From positions 1-64,000 of the forward strand of contig NZ_JH376618.1 in the NCBI RefSeq assembly GCF_000233955.1: a DNA stretch of 64,000 bases, in the 5' to 3' direction. The stretch comes from Paraprevotella clara YIT 11840 (lineage in GTDB: Bacteria > Bacteroidota > Bacteroidia > Bacteroidales > Bacteroidaceae). A program made the position numbers and the translations under genes. Of the stretch, positions 34,971 to 43,826 are shown piece after piece. Every line of letters starts with the position of its first letter. Positions within the stretch are counted from its first letter, which is position 1. The notes under the pieces are model-generated. The model did no database searches and was not told where the DNA came from. It saw only the letters and a list, made by a program, of their open reading frames with translations.

Positions 34971-37211
34971 ATGAGAGTGGGAAAATGCTTTTTAGGCCTG
35001 GCTGCTTGTTTGTATGCAGTGGCGGCGGATGCGGAACGCGTACCGATGAAACTGTGGTATGACGAGCCGGCTAAAGTGTGGATGACATCGGCCTTGCCGG
35101 TCGGTAACGGGGGAATCGGGGCTATGTTCTTCGGGGGTGTGGCCAAGGAACAGTTGCAGTTCAACGACAAGACGTTGTGGGCCGGCAGTACGACCCGGCG
35201 TGGGGCATACCAGAACATGGGCGACTTGTTTTTCGAGTTCGATACGCCGGAAACTTGCACCAACTACCGTCGGGAACTTTCTTTGGACGATGCCATAGGG
35301 CGTGTGTCTTATACGATTGACGGAGTGGACTACCTGCGCGAATATTTTGCCAGCAACCCGGACAGCGTGATTGTGGTGCGCCTGACGACGCCCGGACATA
35401 AAGGCAAACTGAACTTCTCCCTGCGGATGCAGGACGGACGGCAAGGGATGACCCGGGTGGACGGCCATACGATGACCATCAAAGGCACGTTGGATTTGTT
35501 GTCCTACGAGGCACAGGCTCTCTTACAGGCCGACGGCGGCATGGTGGAGACGAAATCCGACCGGTTGGAGGTGAAAGGGGCGGATGCGGTGACGGTCGTG
35601 CTGACCGGTGCGACCAATTTCGACCTGGCTTCGCCGACGTACACGCGTGGAGATGCATACGAGATACACCGACGGGTATCGGCTCGGATGGACAAGGCTA
35701 CGCGGAAGTCTTACAAGAAGTTGAAAGCAGCGCATCTGGCGGATTACCAACCTCTCTTCGCCCGTGTGGAGTTGGACCTGGATGCGGAGCAGCCGGACTA
35801 CACGACGGACGTGCTTGTGCGTGAGCATAAAGACAATGCTTACCTCGACATGCTCTATTTCCAATATGGGCGTTACCTCATGCTCGGCTCTTCGCGCGGA
35901 GGCCAGTTGCCCAGTAACTTGCAGGGGTTGTGGAACAACGTGAACAATCCTGCATGGGAGTGCGACTACCATAGCAATATCAACGTGCAGATGAATTATT
36001 GGCCTGCCGAAGTGACCAATCTTTCGGAATGCTATGCCCCGTTCATTACCTACGTGTCTACTGAAGCTTTGAAGGACGGAGGCGCGTGGCAACAAGTGGC
36101 ACGGAAAGAGAATTGCCGCGGATGGGCCGTACACACGCAGAACAATATCTTCGGTTATACGGACTGGTTGATCAACCGTCCGGCCAATGCCTGGTATTGC
36201 ACTCACCTGTGGCAACATTATGCTTATACTTTAGATAAGGAATACTTGCGCGACACGGCCTGGCCCGTCATGAAGGTGACTTGCCAGTATTGGTTCGACC
36301 GCCTGAAGGAAAATGCAGAAGGGCGGTTGGTGGCTCCCAACGAATGGTCGCCCGAACACGGGCCTTGGGAAGACGGCGTGGCCTACGCCCAACAGTTGGT
36401 GTACGCCTTGTTTGAGGAAACATTGGCGGCAGCCGATGTGTTGGCCGTCGACGATGCTTTCGTATCGGAGCTGAAAGAGAAATTCTCCCGTTTGGACAAC
36501 GGCTTGCATATCGGTTCATGGGGGCAAATCAAGGAATGGACCATACAGGAGGATAAACAAGGAGACCATCAGCGGCACTTGTCTCATTTGATGGCCTTGT
36601 ACCCCTGCGACCAGATTTCTTACTTGAAAGACAAACGTTATGCCGAGGCGGCCAAAGTGGCTTTGGATTCACGGGGCGACGGTGCCACGGGATGGAGCCG
36701 GGCTTGGAAAGTGGCTTGCTGGGCACGTTTGTGGGATGGAGAACGGGCTTACCGTTTGCTGAAACAAGCGCAAAATATTACAGACGTGACGGTGGTGAGC
36801 ATGGACGACAATGCCGGCGGCGTGTATGAAAACCTGTTCTGTGCCCATCCTTCGTTCCAGATAGACGGAAATTTCGGAGCCACGGCCGGTATCGCCGAGA
36901 TGATGTTGCAGAACACCGTGAAGGGCGTGCATCTGTTGCCGGCTTTGCCTTCGGCGTGGGATGACGGGCATTTCAAAGGATTGAAGGCGAAAGGCGGCTT
37001 TACTTTCGACGTGACGTGGAAAGACGGGAAGATGGTGGAAGGCCGGGTGTATTCGGCTGCCGGACAGGAATGCCGGATGTACCTGCCGGATGCCAAGCTT
37101 GTCGAGGTGAAGAAGTCGAAAGGCGGCAAGGTGGCCTTTACGCAGGAGGCCGATGGCGCAGTGGTATTTCCTACATCGGCTGGGAAGAGTTACCGTCTTC
37201 GTTTTGAATAA
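34971..37211 (+). CDS. Secreted GH95 alpha-L-fucosidase (or L-galactosidase)
   Basis: 746 residues with a signal peptide to about ADA. The N-terminal beta-sandwich starts LWYDEPAKVWMTSALPVGNGGIGAMFFGG. The (alpha/alpha)6 barrel contains Asn336 and Asn338 in SNINVQMNYWPAE, the likely acid Glu458 in PNEWSPEHGP, and Asp632 in IDGNFG, all matching the active site of known GH95 enzymes. It cleaves alpha-1,2-linked L-fucose, or L-galactose in plant glycans. It is shorter than many homologues because the segment between the sandwich and barrel is compact. A TAATTTTG -7 element lies at 34917-34924. Confidence 0.9.
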   Translation: MRVGKCFLGLAACLYAVAADAERVPMKLWYDEPAKVWMTSALPVGNGGIGAMFFGGVAKEQLQFNDKTLWAGSTTRRGAYQNMGDLFFEFDTPETCTNYRRELSLDDAIGRVSYTIDGVDYLREYFASNPDSVIVVRLTTPGHKGKLNFSLRMQDGRQGMTRVDGHTMTIKGTLDLLSYEAQALLQADGGMVETKSDRLEVKGADAVTVVLTGATNFDLASPTYTRGDAYEIHRRVSARMDKATRKSYKKLKAAHLADYQPLFARVELDLDAEQPDYTTDVLVREHKDNAYLDMLYFQYGRYLMLGSSRGGQLPSNLQGLWNNVNNPAWECDYHSNINVQMNYWPAEVTNLSECYAPFITYVSTEALKDGGAWQQVARKENCRGWAVHTQNNIFGYTDWLINRPANAWYCTHLWQHYAYTLDKEYLRDTAWPVMKVTCQYWFDRLKENAEGRLVAPNEWSPEHGPWEDGVAYAQQLVYALFEETLAAADVLAVDDAFVSELKEKFSRLDNGLHIGSWGQIKEWTIQEDKQGDHQRHLSHLMALYPCDQISYLKDKRYAEAAKVALDSRGDGATGWSRAWKVACWARLWDGERAYRLLKQAQNITDVTVVSMDDNAGGVYENLFCAHPSFQIDGNFGATAGIAEMMLQNTVKGVHLLPALPSAWDDGHFKGLKAKGGFTFDVTWKDGKMVEGRVYSAAGQECRMYLPDAKLVEVKKSKGGKVAFTQEADGAVVFPTSAGKSYRLRFE

Positions 37212-37236
37212 AGATATAGCCCTAAAGAACGTGCTA

Positions 37237-37270
37237 CTCCGCCGCCTTTTTCCATGAAAAGGCGGCGGAG
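37237..37270 (+). terminator. Terminator of the GH95 gene
   Basis: A perfect 14-bp stem, CTCCGCCGCCTTTT with AAAAGGCGGCGGAG, around TCCATG. There is no strong T-run on the plus strand. Confidence 0.65.
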
Positions 37271-37368
37271 CTGCGTTTGTTCATTACTTTTTTTGAATAC
37301 TTTATCGGAAAAAGATGCTTCTTTCTTTTATTTTCGTTACCTTTGTGCCTATCTAATATCAAAATTGT

Positions 37369-38133
37369 ATGAAAATAACACTTTTGCAACAAGATATTTC
37401 ATGGGGGAATCCGGAAACTAATGTGAGGAATGCCGAGCAGGCGATGGAGGCTTGTCCCGGGTCGGATTTATATGTGTTACCCGAAATGTTCTCCACCGGG
37501 TTCTGTACGCAACCCGAAGGACTGGCCGAACCGGCGGACAGTGATACGCTGCGCTGGATGCGCCGCTATGCCGCAGGGCACGACTGTGCCGTGGCCGGTA
37601 GCGTGGCCGTACAGGAAGACGGCAAGTATTATAATCGTTTCTATTTCGTAAGTCCGGACGGGGAGGTCCGTTCGTATGACAAAAAGCATTTGTTCACGTA
37701 CGGCGGAGAGCACCATCATTTTACAGCCGGTCGGGAACGTGTGGTCGTGGAGTTCCGGGGCGTACGAATCCTGCTCCAGATTTGCTACGATTTACGTTTT
37801 CCCGTATGGGCGCGCAACCGGAAGGACTACGACGTGGCGCTTTATGTGGCCAGTTGGCCTACACCGCGTGTGGAAGCCTGGTTGGCCTTGCTACGGGCAA
37901 GAGCCATCGAAAACCAGTGCTATGTGGCGGGGGTGAACCGTGTGGGAGCGGACCCGTCTTGCGAGTATTGCGGAGGCACGTTGATGATAGACCCTTACGG
38001 ACGTACGGTAGCGGCCTGTGAGCAAGGCCGGGTAGATGCCGTGACGGTGGAGGTGGATATGGACGGCCTGGCTGATTTCCGCCGCAAATTTCCGGTATTG
38101 GATGATGCCGATGATTTTACATTGAATATTTAA
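37369..38133 (+). CDS. Nitrilase-superfamily omega-amidase-like enzyme
   Basis: 254 residues. The Glu-Lys-Cys triad is Glu39 (LPEMFSTGF), Lys105 (YDKKHLF) and Cys139 (QICYDLRFPVWARN). The sequence is closest in pattern to YafV/Nit2 omega-amidases, which hydrolyse 2-oxoglutaramate or 2-oxosuccinamate left after glutamine or asparagine transamination. The next genes include an aminotransferase and a keto-acid oxidoreductase, so a role in keto-acid metabolism fits. A TACCTTTG -7 element is at 37340-37347; iorA follows after 19 bp. Confidence 0.88.
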   Translation: MKITLLQQDISWGNPETNVRNAEQAMEACPGSDLYVLPEMFSTGFCTQPEGLAEPADSDTLRWMRRYAAGHDCAVAGSVAVQEDGKYYNRFYFVSPDGEVRSYDKKHLFTYGGEHHHFTAGRERVVVEFRGVRILLQICYDLRFPVWARNRKDYDVALYVASWPTPRVEAWLALLRARAIENQCYVAGVNRVGADPSCEYCGGTLMIDPYGRTVAACEQGRVDAVTVEVDMDGLADFRRKFPVLDDADDFTLNI

Positions 38134-38152
38134 ACTCAGAAGATATACAGAT

Positions 38153-39766
38153 ATGGAAAAGAAACTCTTATTAGGTGATGAAGCCATAGCCCTCGGGGCT
38201 ATCCATGCAGGCATTCGCGGAGTGTATGCTTATCCGGGGACGCCGAGCACGGAAATCACCGAATACATCCAACGGCATCCGTTGGCGCGTGCGCGAGGTC
38301 TGCACAGCACGTGGTGTACGAACGAAAAGACTGCCGTCGAGGCGGCTCTGGGGGCATCCTACGCCGGTGCGCGTGTGATAGCTTGCATGAAGCACGTAGG
38401 GCTGAACGTGGCGGCAGATGCTTTTGTCAACGCTGCTATTACGGGCGTGAACGGTGGTATGATCGTGGTTGTGGCGGACGACCCTTCCATGCACTCTTCG
38501 CAGAATGAACAAGACTCCCGTTTCTACGGTAAGTTTTCCATGATAACGACCTTGGAACCGTCTACTCAACAAGAGGCGTACGACATGATGCAATATGGCT
38601 TCGAACTTTCCGAACGGGAGAAGTTGCCGGTGCTGATGCGTATCGTGATGCGTTTGGCACATTCCCGGGCCGCCGTGACGGTGAAGGAAGAAGCCGAAGA
38701 GGTGAGGGCGTTGCCCTGTGCGAAGGATCCGGCCAGTTGGGTGCTCCTTCCTGCCAATTCGCGCCGGAAATATGCCGCATTGGTGGAACAGCAACCGCGT
38801 CTGGAACAGGCTGCGGCCGAAGCTCCTTACACGCGTTACGAACAGGCTTCGGGAGAGAAACCGGTGGGCATATTGGCCTGCGGTATAGGATATAACTATG
38901 TGACGGAGGTACGCGAGGCTGCGGAAAAGTTCAACATTCTTAAAATCACCCAATATCCGTTACCCGCAGACTTGGTGCGCCGCCTGGCTGCCGACAGTCG
39001 TGAGATTCTGGTGGTGGAAGACGGCCAGCCTTTTGCCGAAGAACTCGTGAGGGGGATGCTTTCCGCAGACTATCCCGTACGAGGTCGTCTGACGGGCGAC
39101 TTGCCGCGTACGGGGGAACTGACGCCGGACAGCGTGGCAGCGGCTATGGGACACCGGCCGGAGCGTTACTTCGAAGCGCCGAAAAATGTGGTGGGACGCC
39201 CGCCTGCCTTGTGCCAGGGATGCGGCCACCGCGATGTGTACACGGCTTTGAACGAAGTGGTAAAGGAATATCCCGATGCACGCGTGTTTGCCGATATCGG
39301 CTGTTATACATTAGGGGCTTTGCCGCCTTTCCGTGCCATAGACACTTGCCTCGACATGGGGGCTTCCATTACGATGGCCAAAGGGGCGGCCGACGCCGGT
39401 GTGTTTCCGGCCATCGCTGTCATCGGCGATTCCACGTTCACCCATTCGGGCATGACGGGGTTGTTGGATGCCGTAAACGACAAGGCGCAGATTACCGTCA
39501 TCATATCGGACAATCTGACTACGGCGATGACCGGCGGGCAGGACTCTGCCGGTACGAACAAGTTTGAGGCGATTTGTCTGGGGCTTGGGGTGGAGCCGGA
39601 ACATGTGCGCGTAGTGGTGCCGTTGCCTAAGAACATGGAAGAGATTACGCGTATTCTTCGTGAAGAAATAGAGTACAAAGGGGTGTCGGTCATCATCCCG
39701 CGCCGGGAGTGCATACAGACCTTGAACAGAAAGTTGAAACAGAAAAGAGCAGAAAAGAAAGCATGA
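38153..39766 (+). CDS. iorA: Indolepyruvate ferredoxin oxidoreductase, alpha subunit
   Basis: 537 residues. N-terminal pyrimidine-binding and transketolase-like domains (GDEAIALGAIHAGIRGVYAYPGTPSTEITEYI) and a C-terminal TPP-binding domain (CQGCGHRDVYTAL, GDSTFTHSGMTGLLDAVNDKA, SDNLTTAMTGGQDSAG). It oxidatively decarboxylates aryl pyruvates to aryl-acetyl-CoA. It ends shortly after IIPRRECIQTLNRKLKQKR, so the C-terminal two-[4Fe-4S] ferredoxin domain of archaeal IorA is missing, as seen in other Bacteroidetes. It overlaps iorB by four bases. Confidence 0.92.
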   Translation: MEKKLLLGDEAIALGAIHAGIRGVYAYPGTPSTEITEYIQRHPLARARGLHSTWCTNEKTAVEAALGASYAGARVIACMKHVGLNVAADAFVNAAITGVNGGMIVVVADDPSMHSSQNEQDSRFYGKFSMITTLEPSTQQEAYDMMQYGFELSEREKLPVLMRIVMRLAHSRAAVTVKEEAEEVRALPCAKDPASWVLLPANSRRKYAALVEQQPRLEQAAAEAPYTRYEQASGEKPVGILACGIGYNYVTEVREAAEKFNILKITQYPLPADLVRRLAADSREILVVEDGQPFAEELVRGMLSADYPVRGRLTGDLPRTGELTPDSVAAAMGHRPERYFEAPKNVVGRPPALCQGCGHRDVYTALNEVVKEYPDARVFADIGCYTLGALPPFRAIDTCLDMGASITMAKGAADAGVFPAIAVIGDSTFTHSGMTGLLDAVNDKAQITVIISDNLTTAMTGGQDSAGTNKFEAICLGLGVEPEHVRVVVPLPKNMEEITRILREEIEYKGVSVIIPRRECIQTLNRKLKQKRAEKKA

Positions 39767-40344
39767 AACAAGATATAATTCTTTCGGGCGTGGGAGGACA
39801 AGGCATCCTTTCCATTGCCACCATCATCGGTGAGGCTGCCACGCAGGCAGGGTTGACCTTGAAACAGGCTGAGGTGCACGGCATGAGCCAGCGTGGAGGT
39901 GACGTGCAGTCCAATTTGCGTTTGTCTGACGGGGAGATTGCTTCCGATTTGATTGCGGTAGGAACTGCCGACATGATTCTCTCGTTGGAGCCGATGGAGG
40001 CTTTGCGGTATATACCTTATTTAAATAAGGACGGTTGGGTGATTACCTCTTCTTCCCCGTTCAAAAACATTCCCAATTATCCCGAGGACGAGGCTTTGAT
40101 GGCCGAATTGAGGGCATTGCCCCATGTCGTCATGGTGGATGTGGACGCATTGGCCAAGGAACATTCCATGCCGAAGTGCGCCAATGTGATGCTGTTGGGG
40201 GCTGCGGCCCGTTACCTGAACATCCTGTCGGTGGAGGAGTTGCGTGAAAGTATCGCCCGTGTGTTCGGGACAAAAGGGGAGGCCGTAGTGGAAATGAACC
40301 GCCGGGCTTTCGATTTGGGGCATGCGGCTTCGGACTTAAAGTAA
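39763..40344 (+). CDS. iorB: Indolepyruvate oxidoreductase, beta subunit
   Basis: 193 residues from ATG 39763, which overlaps the iorA stop (ATGA). An upstream frame to 39709 lies inside iorA and is rejected. Signature: MKQDIILSGVGGQGILSIATIIGEAA and VHGMSQRGGDVQSNLR. It is the gamma-type catalytic partner of IorA and completes the heterodimeric enzyme. Confidence 0.92.
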   Translation: MKQDIILSGVGGQGILSIATIIGEAATQAGLTLKQAEVHGMSQRGGDVQSNLRLSDGEIASDLIAVGTADMILSLEPMEALRYIPYLNKDGWVITSSSPFKNIPNYPEDEALMAELRALPHVVMVDVDALAKEHSMPKCANVMLLGAAARYLNILSVEELRESIARVFGTKGEAVVEMNRRAFDLGHAASDLK

Positions 40345-40350
40345 GCGGAT

Positions 40351-41670
40351 ATGGGACATCAGGTGTTTAGTGAAGAGTTGGTGGCATCTGTGGTAAAGGA
40401 GTTGCAGATTGCCGACCTCGCTCATGCCACCATCGGCGAGGTGCTGTTGGTGGCTTCCCGGCTGGAACAACAGACGGGGATTCCATTCATCCGAATGGAT
40501 CAAGGTTCGCCGGGGCTGCCTGCCAATCGTGTTGGCATAGAAGCGGAGAAGGCCGCTTTAGACCGTGGAGTGGGGGCGCAGTATCCTGCAGCCGACGGGA
40601 TTCCCGAACTGAAGCGCGAGGCTTCGCGCTTCGTGAAGGCTTTTGTCGATATAGACATCTCGCCACGGGCTTGCATACCTACGACCGGTTCGGTGGCTGC
40701 CTCGTTCGGGGCGTTCGTCATTACCACACAATGCGTGCCGGGAAAAGACAAGGTCTTGTTTATCGATCCGGGATTTCCCATCCAGAAATCCCAGTTGCGC
40801 ATCATCGGGGCGAAGTGGGAACAGTTCGACATCTACCATTATCGGGGAGAGGCGTTGAGGGAGAAGCTGGAGAGTTATCTGAAACAGGGCGACATCGCGG
40901 CTATCGTTTACTCCAATCCGAACAATCCGGCGTGGATTTGTCTGGAGGACAGCGAACTGGCGATTATCGGTGAATTGTCCACCCGTTACGGGGTTATCGT
41001 ATTGGAAGACATGGCTTATTTCTGTATGGACTTCCGTCAGGACTTGGGCCAACCTTGGAAGGCGCCTTATCCGCCTACGGTGGCCCGCTATACGGACAAT
41101 TACATCCTTATGCTGTCTTCCTCCAAAATCTTCAGCTATGCCGGGCAGCGGATGGCCGTGGCTTGTGTGTCCGACAAATTGTTCGACACGCATTATCCAG
41201 CGTTGGCCGAACGTTACGGCGACTCCGGCGTGTTCGGGCAGACTTTCGTGGCTTCGGTGCTGTATATGATAACTTCCGGTTGTACGGCCTCCACGCAGTA
41301 TGGCTATGCCGAAATGCTGCGGGCGGCTACGGACGGCGAATTGGATTTTGCAGCCGACGTGCGTGAATATGCCCGACGGGCTGAACGGATGAAGAAGATA
41401 TTCACCGACAACGGATTCCACATCGTGTATGACTACGATGTGACGCGGCCGGTGGGAGACGGTTTTTTCTTTACCGTGGGCTATGGCCGGATGAGCGGGG
41501 GCGAATTGTTGCGCGAGTTGTTATATTATGGAGTGAGCAGTATCTCGTTGGAGACAACCGGCAGTGGGCAGCCCGGTGTGAGGGCATGTACTTCCCGTAT
41601 GCGTGAGGAACTTTATCCGCTCATGGAGGAGCGGATGAAGGCTTTCCGGTTGGATCATCCTTTAAGTTGA
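40351..41670 (+). CDS. Class I/II aminotransferase (PLP)
   Basis: 439 residues. Fold-type I aminotransferase with PLP-binding Lys in MLSSSKIFSYAGQRMAVACV and substrate Arg near PGVRACTSRMREELYP. YSNPNNPAWICLEDSELAIIGEL is the usual Asn-containing loop. The neighbours (iorAB, PaaK-like ligase) suggest it transaminates aromatic amino acids to the keto acids used by IorAB. It starts 6 bp after iorB. Exact substrate is inferred. Confidence 0.85.
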   Translation: MGHQVFSEELVASVVKELQIADLAHATIGEVLLVASRLEQQTGIPFIRMDQGSPGLPANRVGIEAEKAALDRGVGAQYPAADGIPELKREASRFVKAFVDIDISPRACIPTTGSVAASFGAFVITTQCVPGKDKVLFIDPGFPIQKSQLRIIGAKWEQFDIYHYRGEALREKLESYLKQGDIAAIVYSNPNNPAWICLEDSELAIIGELSTRYGVIVLEDMAYFCMDFRQDLGQPWKAPYPPTVARYTDNYILMLSSSKIFSYAGQRMAVACVSDKLFDTHYPALAERYGDSGVFGQTFVASVLYMITSGCTASTQYGYAEMLRAATDGELDFAADVREYARRAERMKKIFTDNGFHIVYDYDVTRPVGDGFFFTVGYGRMSGGELLRELLYYGVSSISLETTGSGQPGVRACTSRMREELYPLMEERMKAFRLDHPLS

Positions 41671-41719
41671 GCGAATAAATCTGAATGGATATAAGGCCGC
41701 ACGGACGGTTACAGACAAA

Positions 41720-43030
41720 ATGGAAAACATGATTTGGAACAAGAATAAAGAGTGTATGAGTCGTGAGGAATTGCGCGACTTACAGGGGAAACGGCTGCAC
41801 AAGCTGGTGGATTTGGTATATCATAACACGCCTTTCTACCGGGCTAAGATGCAGGAAATGGATTTGCTTCCGGATGATATCCGTACGATAGACGACATTG
41901 TGAAATTGCCTTTTACGACCAAGGCGGATTTGCGTGATAATTATCCGGTGGGCCTGTTGGCTACGCCCATGTCCGAGATAGTCCGTATTCATGCCTCTTC
42001 CGGCACGACGGGCAATCCCACCATCGTAGGCTATACTTATCGTGACCTGGAGATTTGGAAAGAAGTGATAGCACGTGCGTTGACGGCCTATGGCGTGACG
42101 CGTGGAGACATCGTTTCCGTGGGATATGGCTACGGGTTGTTTACGGGCGGACTGGGTGCCCATTACGGTGTGGAGCATCTGGGGGCTACCGTATTGCCTA
42201 CTTCTACCGGGAATACGGAGAAACATATCCGTCTGTTGAGAGACCTTGGAGTGAAGGGTATTGCCTGTACGCCTTCCTATGCCCTGTATCTGGCTGAGGC
42301 GTTGCATAAGCAAGGGCTTTCGGCCGACGATTTGAAGTTGCGCATCGGGGCGTTCGGGGCGGAGCCGTGGACGGAGAACATGCGCCGCGAGATAGAAGAA
42401 CGTCTGGGCATTCAGGCCTACAACATCTACGGATTGAGTGAAATCATGGGGCCGGGCGTAGCTTACGAGTGCGGCTGCAAGAACGGTTCGCATATCGCAG
42501 AAGACCATTTCTATCCGGAAATCATCCATCCGGAAACCGGCGAGGTACTGCCGCTCGGGCAAGAAGGGGAGTTGGTGCTGACTACGCTGACGAAGACCGG
42601 AATGCCGCTGTTGCGCTACCGTACGAAAGACCTGACGACATTGATGCTCGGCACGTGCGAATGCGGACGTACCAGTGTGCGCTTTACGCGTATCCTCGGA
42701 CGGAGCGACGATATGCTGATCATACGCGGCATCAACGTGTTCCCCTCACAGGTGGAAAACGTGATTCTGGAGATGCCGGAATTTGCGCCCCGTTACATGT
42801 TGGTGGTAGACCGCAAAAACAACATGGATATGTTGGAGGTACAGGTAGAGTTGCGTCCGGATAATTTCTCAGACGATTTAGGCGGTATGCTGGCTTTAAA
42901 GAAACGTTTGGCCGAACGTCTGAAAAGCGTGCTTTCCATCAGTGCGGAAGTGAAATTGGTGGAACCCAACAGTCTGCCGAGGAGCGAAGGGAAAAGTACG
43001 CGAGTGATAGATAAACGTGTGTTGGCTTAA
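41720..43030 (+). CDS. paaK: Phenylacetate-CoA ligase-like enzyme
   Basis: 436 residues, normal for the family. ATP-binding motif HASSGTTGNPTIVGYT, adenylate-forming core IYGLSEIMGPGVAYEC, and the C-terminal domain LGRSDDMLIIRGINVFPSQVE. It forms aryl-acetyl-CoA from the acid, ATP and CoA, or can run in reverse to gain ATP from the CoA ester made by IorAB. The frequent iorA-iorB-paaK-ACT order in Bacteroidetes supports linked function. Confidence 0.9.
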   Translation: MENMIWNKNKECMSREELRDLQGKRLHKLVDLVYHNTPFYRAKMQEMDLLPDDIRTIDDIVKLPFTTKADLRDNYPVGLLATPMSEIVRIHASSGTTGNPTIVGYTYRDLEIWKEVIARALTAYGVTRGDIVSVGYGYGLFTGGLGAHYGVEHLGATVLPTSTGNTEKHIRLLRDLGVKGIACTPSYALYLAEALHKQGLSADDLKLRIGAFGAEPWTENMRREIEERLGIQAYNIYGLSEIMGPGVAYECGCKNGSHIAEDHFYPEIIHPETGEVLPLGQEGELVLTTLTKTGMPLLRYRTKDLTTLMLGTCECGRTSVRFTRILGRSDDMLIIRGINVFPSQVENVILEMPEFAPRYMLVVDRKNNMDMLEVQVELRPDNFSDDLGGMLALKKRLAERLKSVLSISAEVKLVEPNSLPRSEGKSTRVIDKRVLA

Positions 43031-43047
43031 TTCAAAAACGAAAGAGT

Positions 43048-43464
43048 ATGACTATCAAACAATTATCCGTTTTCTTGGAAAACAAAAGCGGGAGAATCAA
43101 CGAAGTGACCAAAGCTTTGGGCGAACAAGGTATCAACATGCACGCTTTCAGTATGGCGGAGACTACGGATTTCGGTATCCTTCGTTTGATTGTGTCCGAC
43201 GTAGACAAGGCGGTAGAAGTATTGCGTGCGAAAGATTTCGCAGTGATTCTAACCGATGTGGTTTGCATCAGTTGCCCGAACGTGGCCGGTGCGCTGTCTA
43301 AGATTTTGGAGAAGTTGGCCGAGCATCAGATTTTTATCGAATATATGTATGCCTTTGCCCAGGGAGACCGGGCGAATATCGTTATCCGGCCGAGCAATCT
43401 GTCCGAGTGCCTGAAACAGCTTTCTGAGGAAGACTGCCATATTTTAGGAGACCAACAGCTTTAA
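43048..43464 (+). CDS. Tandem ACT-domain protein
   Basis: 138 residues with two ACT-like halves: TIKQLSVFLENKSGRINEVTKALGEQGINMHAF and ILTDVVCISCPNVAGALSKILEKLAEHQIFIEYMYAF. Stand-alone ACT proteins bind amino acids and regulate enzymes. It ends the aryl keto-acid row and may sense aromatic amino acids. A terminator follows. Confidence 0.85.
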   Translation: MTIKQLSVFLENKSGRINEVTKALGEQGINMHAFSMAETTDFGILRLIVSDVDKAVEVLRAKDFAVILTDVVCISCPNVAGALSKILEKLAEHQIFIEYMYAFAQGDRANIVIRPSNLSECLKQLSEEDCHILGDQQL

Positions 43465-43522
43465 GGGTAGAGCTAAGGAATAGAAAGATTAAAGAAATAC
43501 AGTCGGATTGTCGAGTGGAAAG

Positions 43523-43563
43523 GCAGCCATCTTTCATATAATTGAGACGATGGTTGCTTTTTG
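43523..43563 (+). terminator. Terminator of the iorA-ACT operon
   Basis: GCAGCCATC (43523-43531) pairs with GATGGTTGC (43549-43557) with one mismatch and runs into TTTTTT. Confidence 0.65.
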
Positions 43564-43638
43564 TTTTATAGTAACAGAGCTGGAATCTGATAACAAAAAA
43601 GGAAGAAAATATAAGTTATTTTCTTCCTTTTTCCTTTG

Positions 43639-43711
43639 AGCCGACACGGGGACTCGAACCCCGGACCCTTTCATTACGAATGAAATGCTCTACCAACTGA
43701 GCCATGTCGGC
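43639..43711 (-). tRNA. tRNA-Thr (anticodon CGU)
   Basis: 73 nt. Acceptor stem GCCGACA/TGTCGGC, D arm GCTCAGTTGGTAGAGC, anticodon stem TTTCA/TGAAA with loop TTCGTAA (anticodon CGT, reading ACG), and T arm CGGGGTTCGAGTCCCCG. CCA is not encoded. Confidence 0.95.
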
Positions 43712-43796
43712 TTTTGATTTCGCGTGCAAAGGTAGGACATATTTTTTAAATACAAAAATAAAACCGGATTTTTTTCAGGGTAAGATGAAAAAAAAC

Positions 43797-43804
43797 TATC
43801 TTTG
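43797..43804 (+). promoter_or_regulatory. -7 element of the rhamnogalacturonan operon
   Basis: TATCTTTG, a perfect match to TAnnTTTG, about 22 bp upstream of ATG 43827. The -33 region is a T-run rather than a clear TTG. Confidence 0.5.
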
Positions 43805-43826
43805 CTTTTATTAATACCTATATTAA

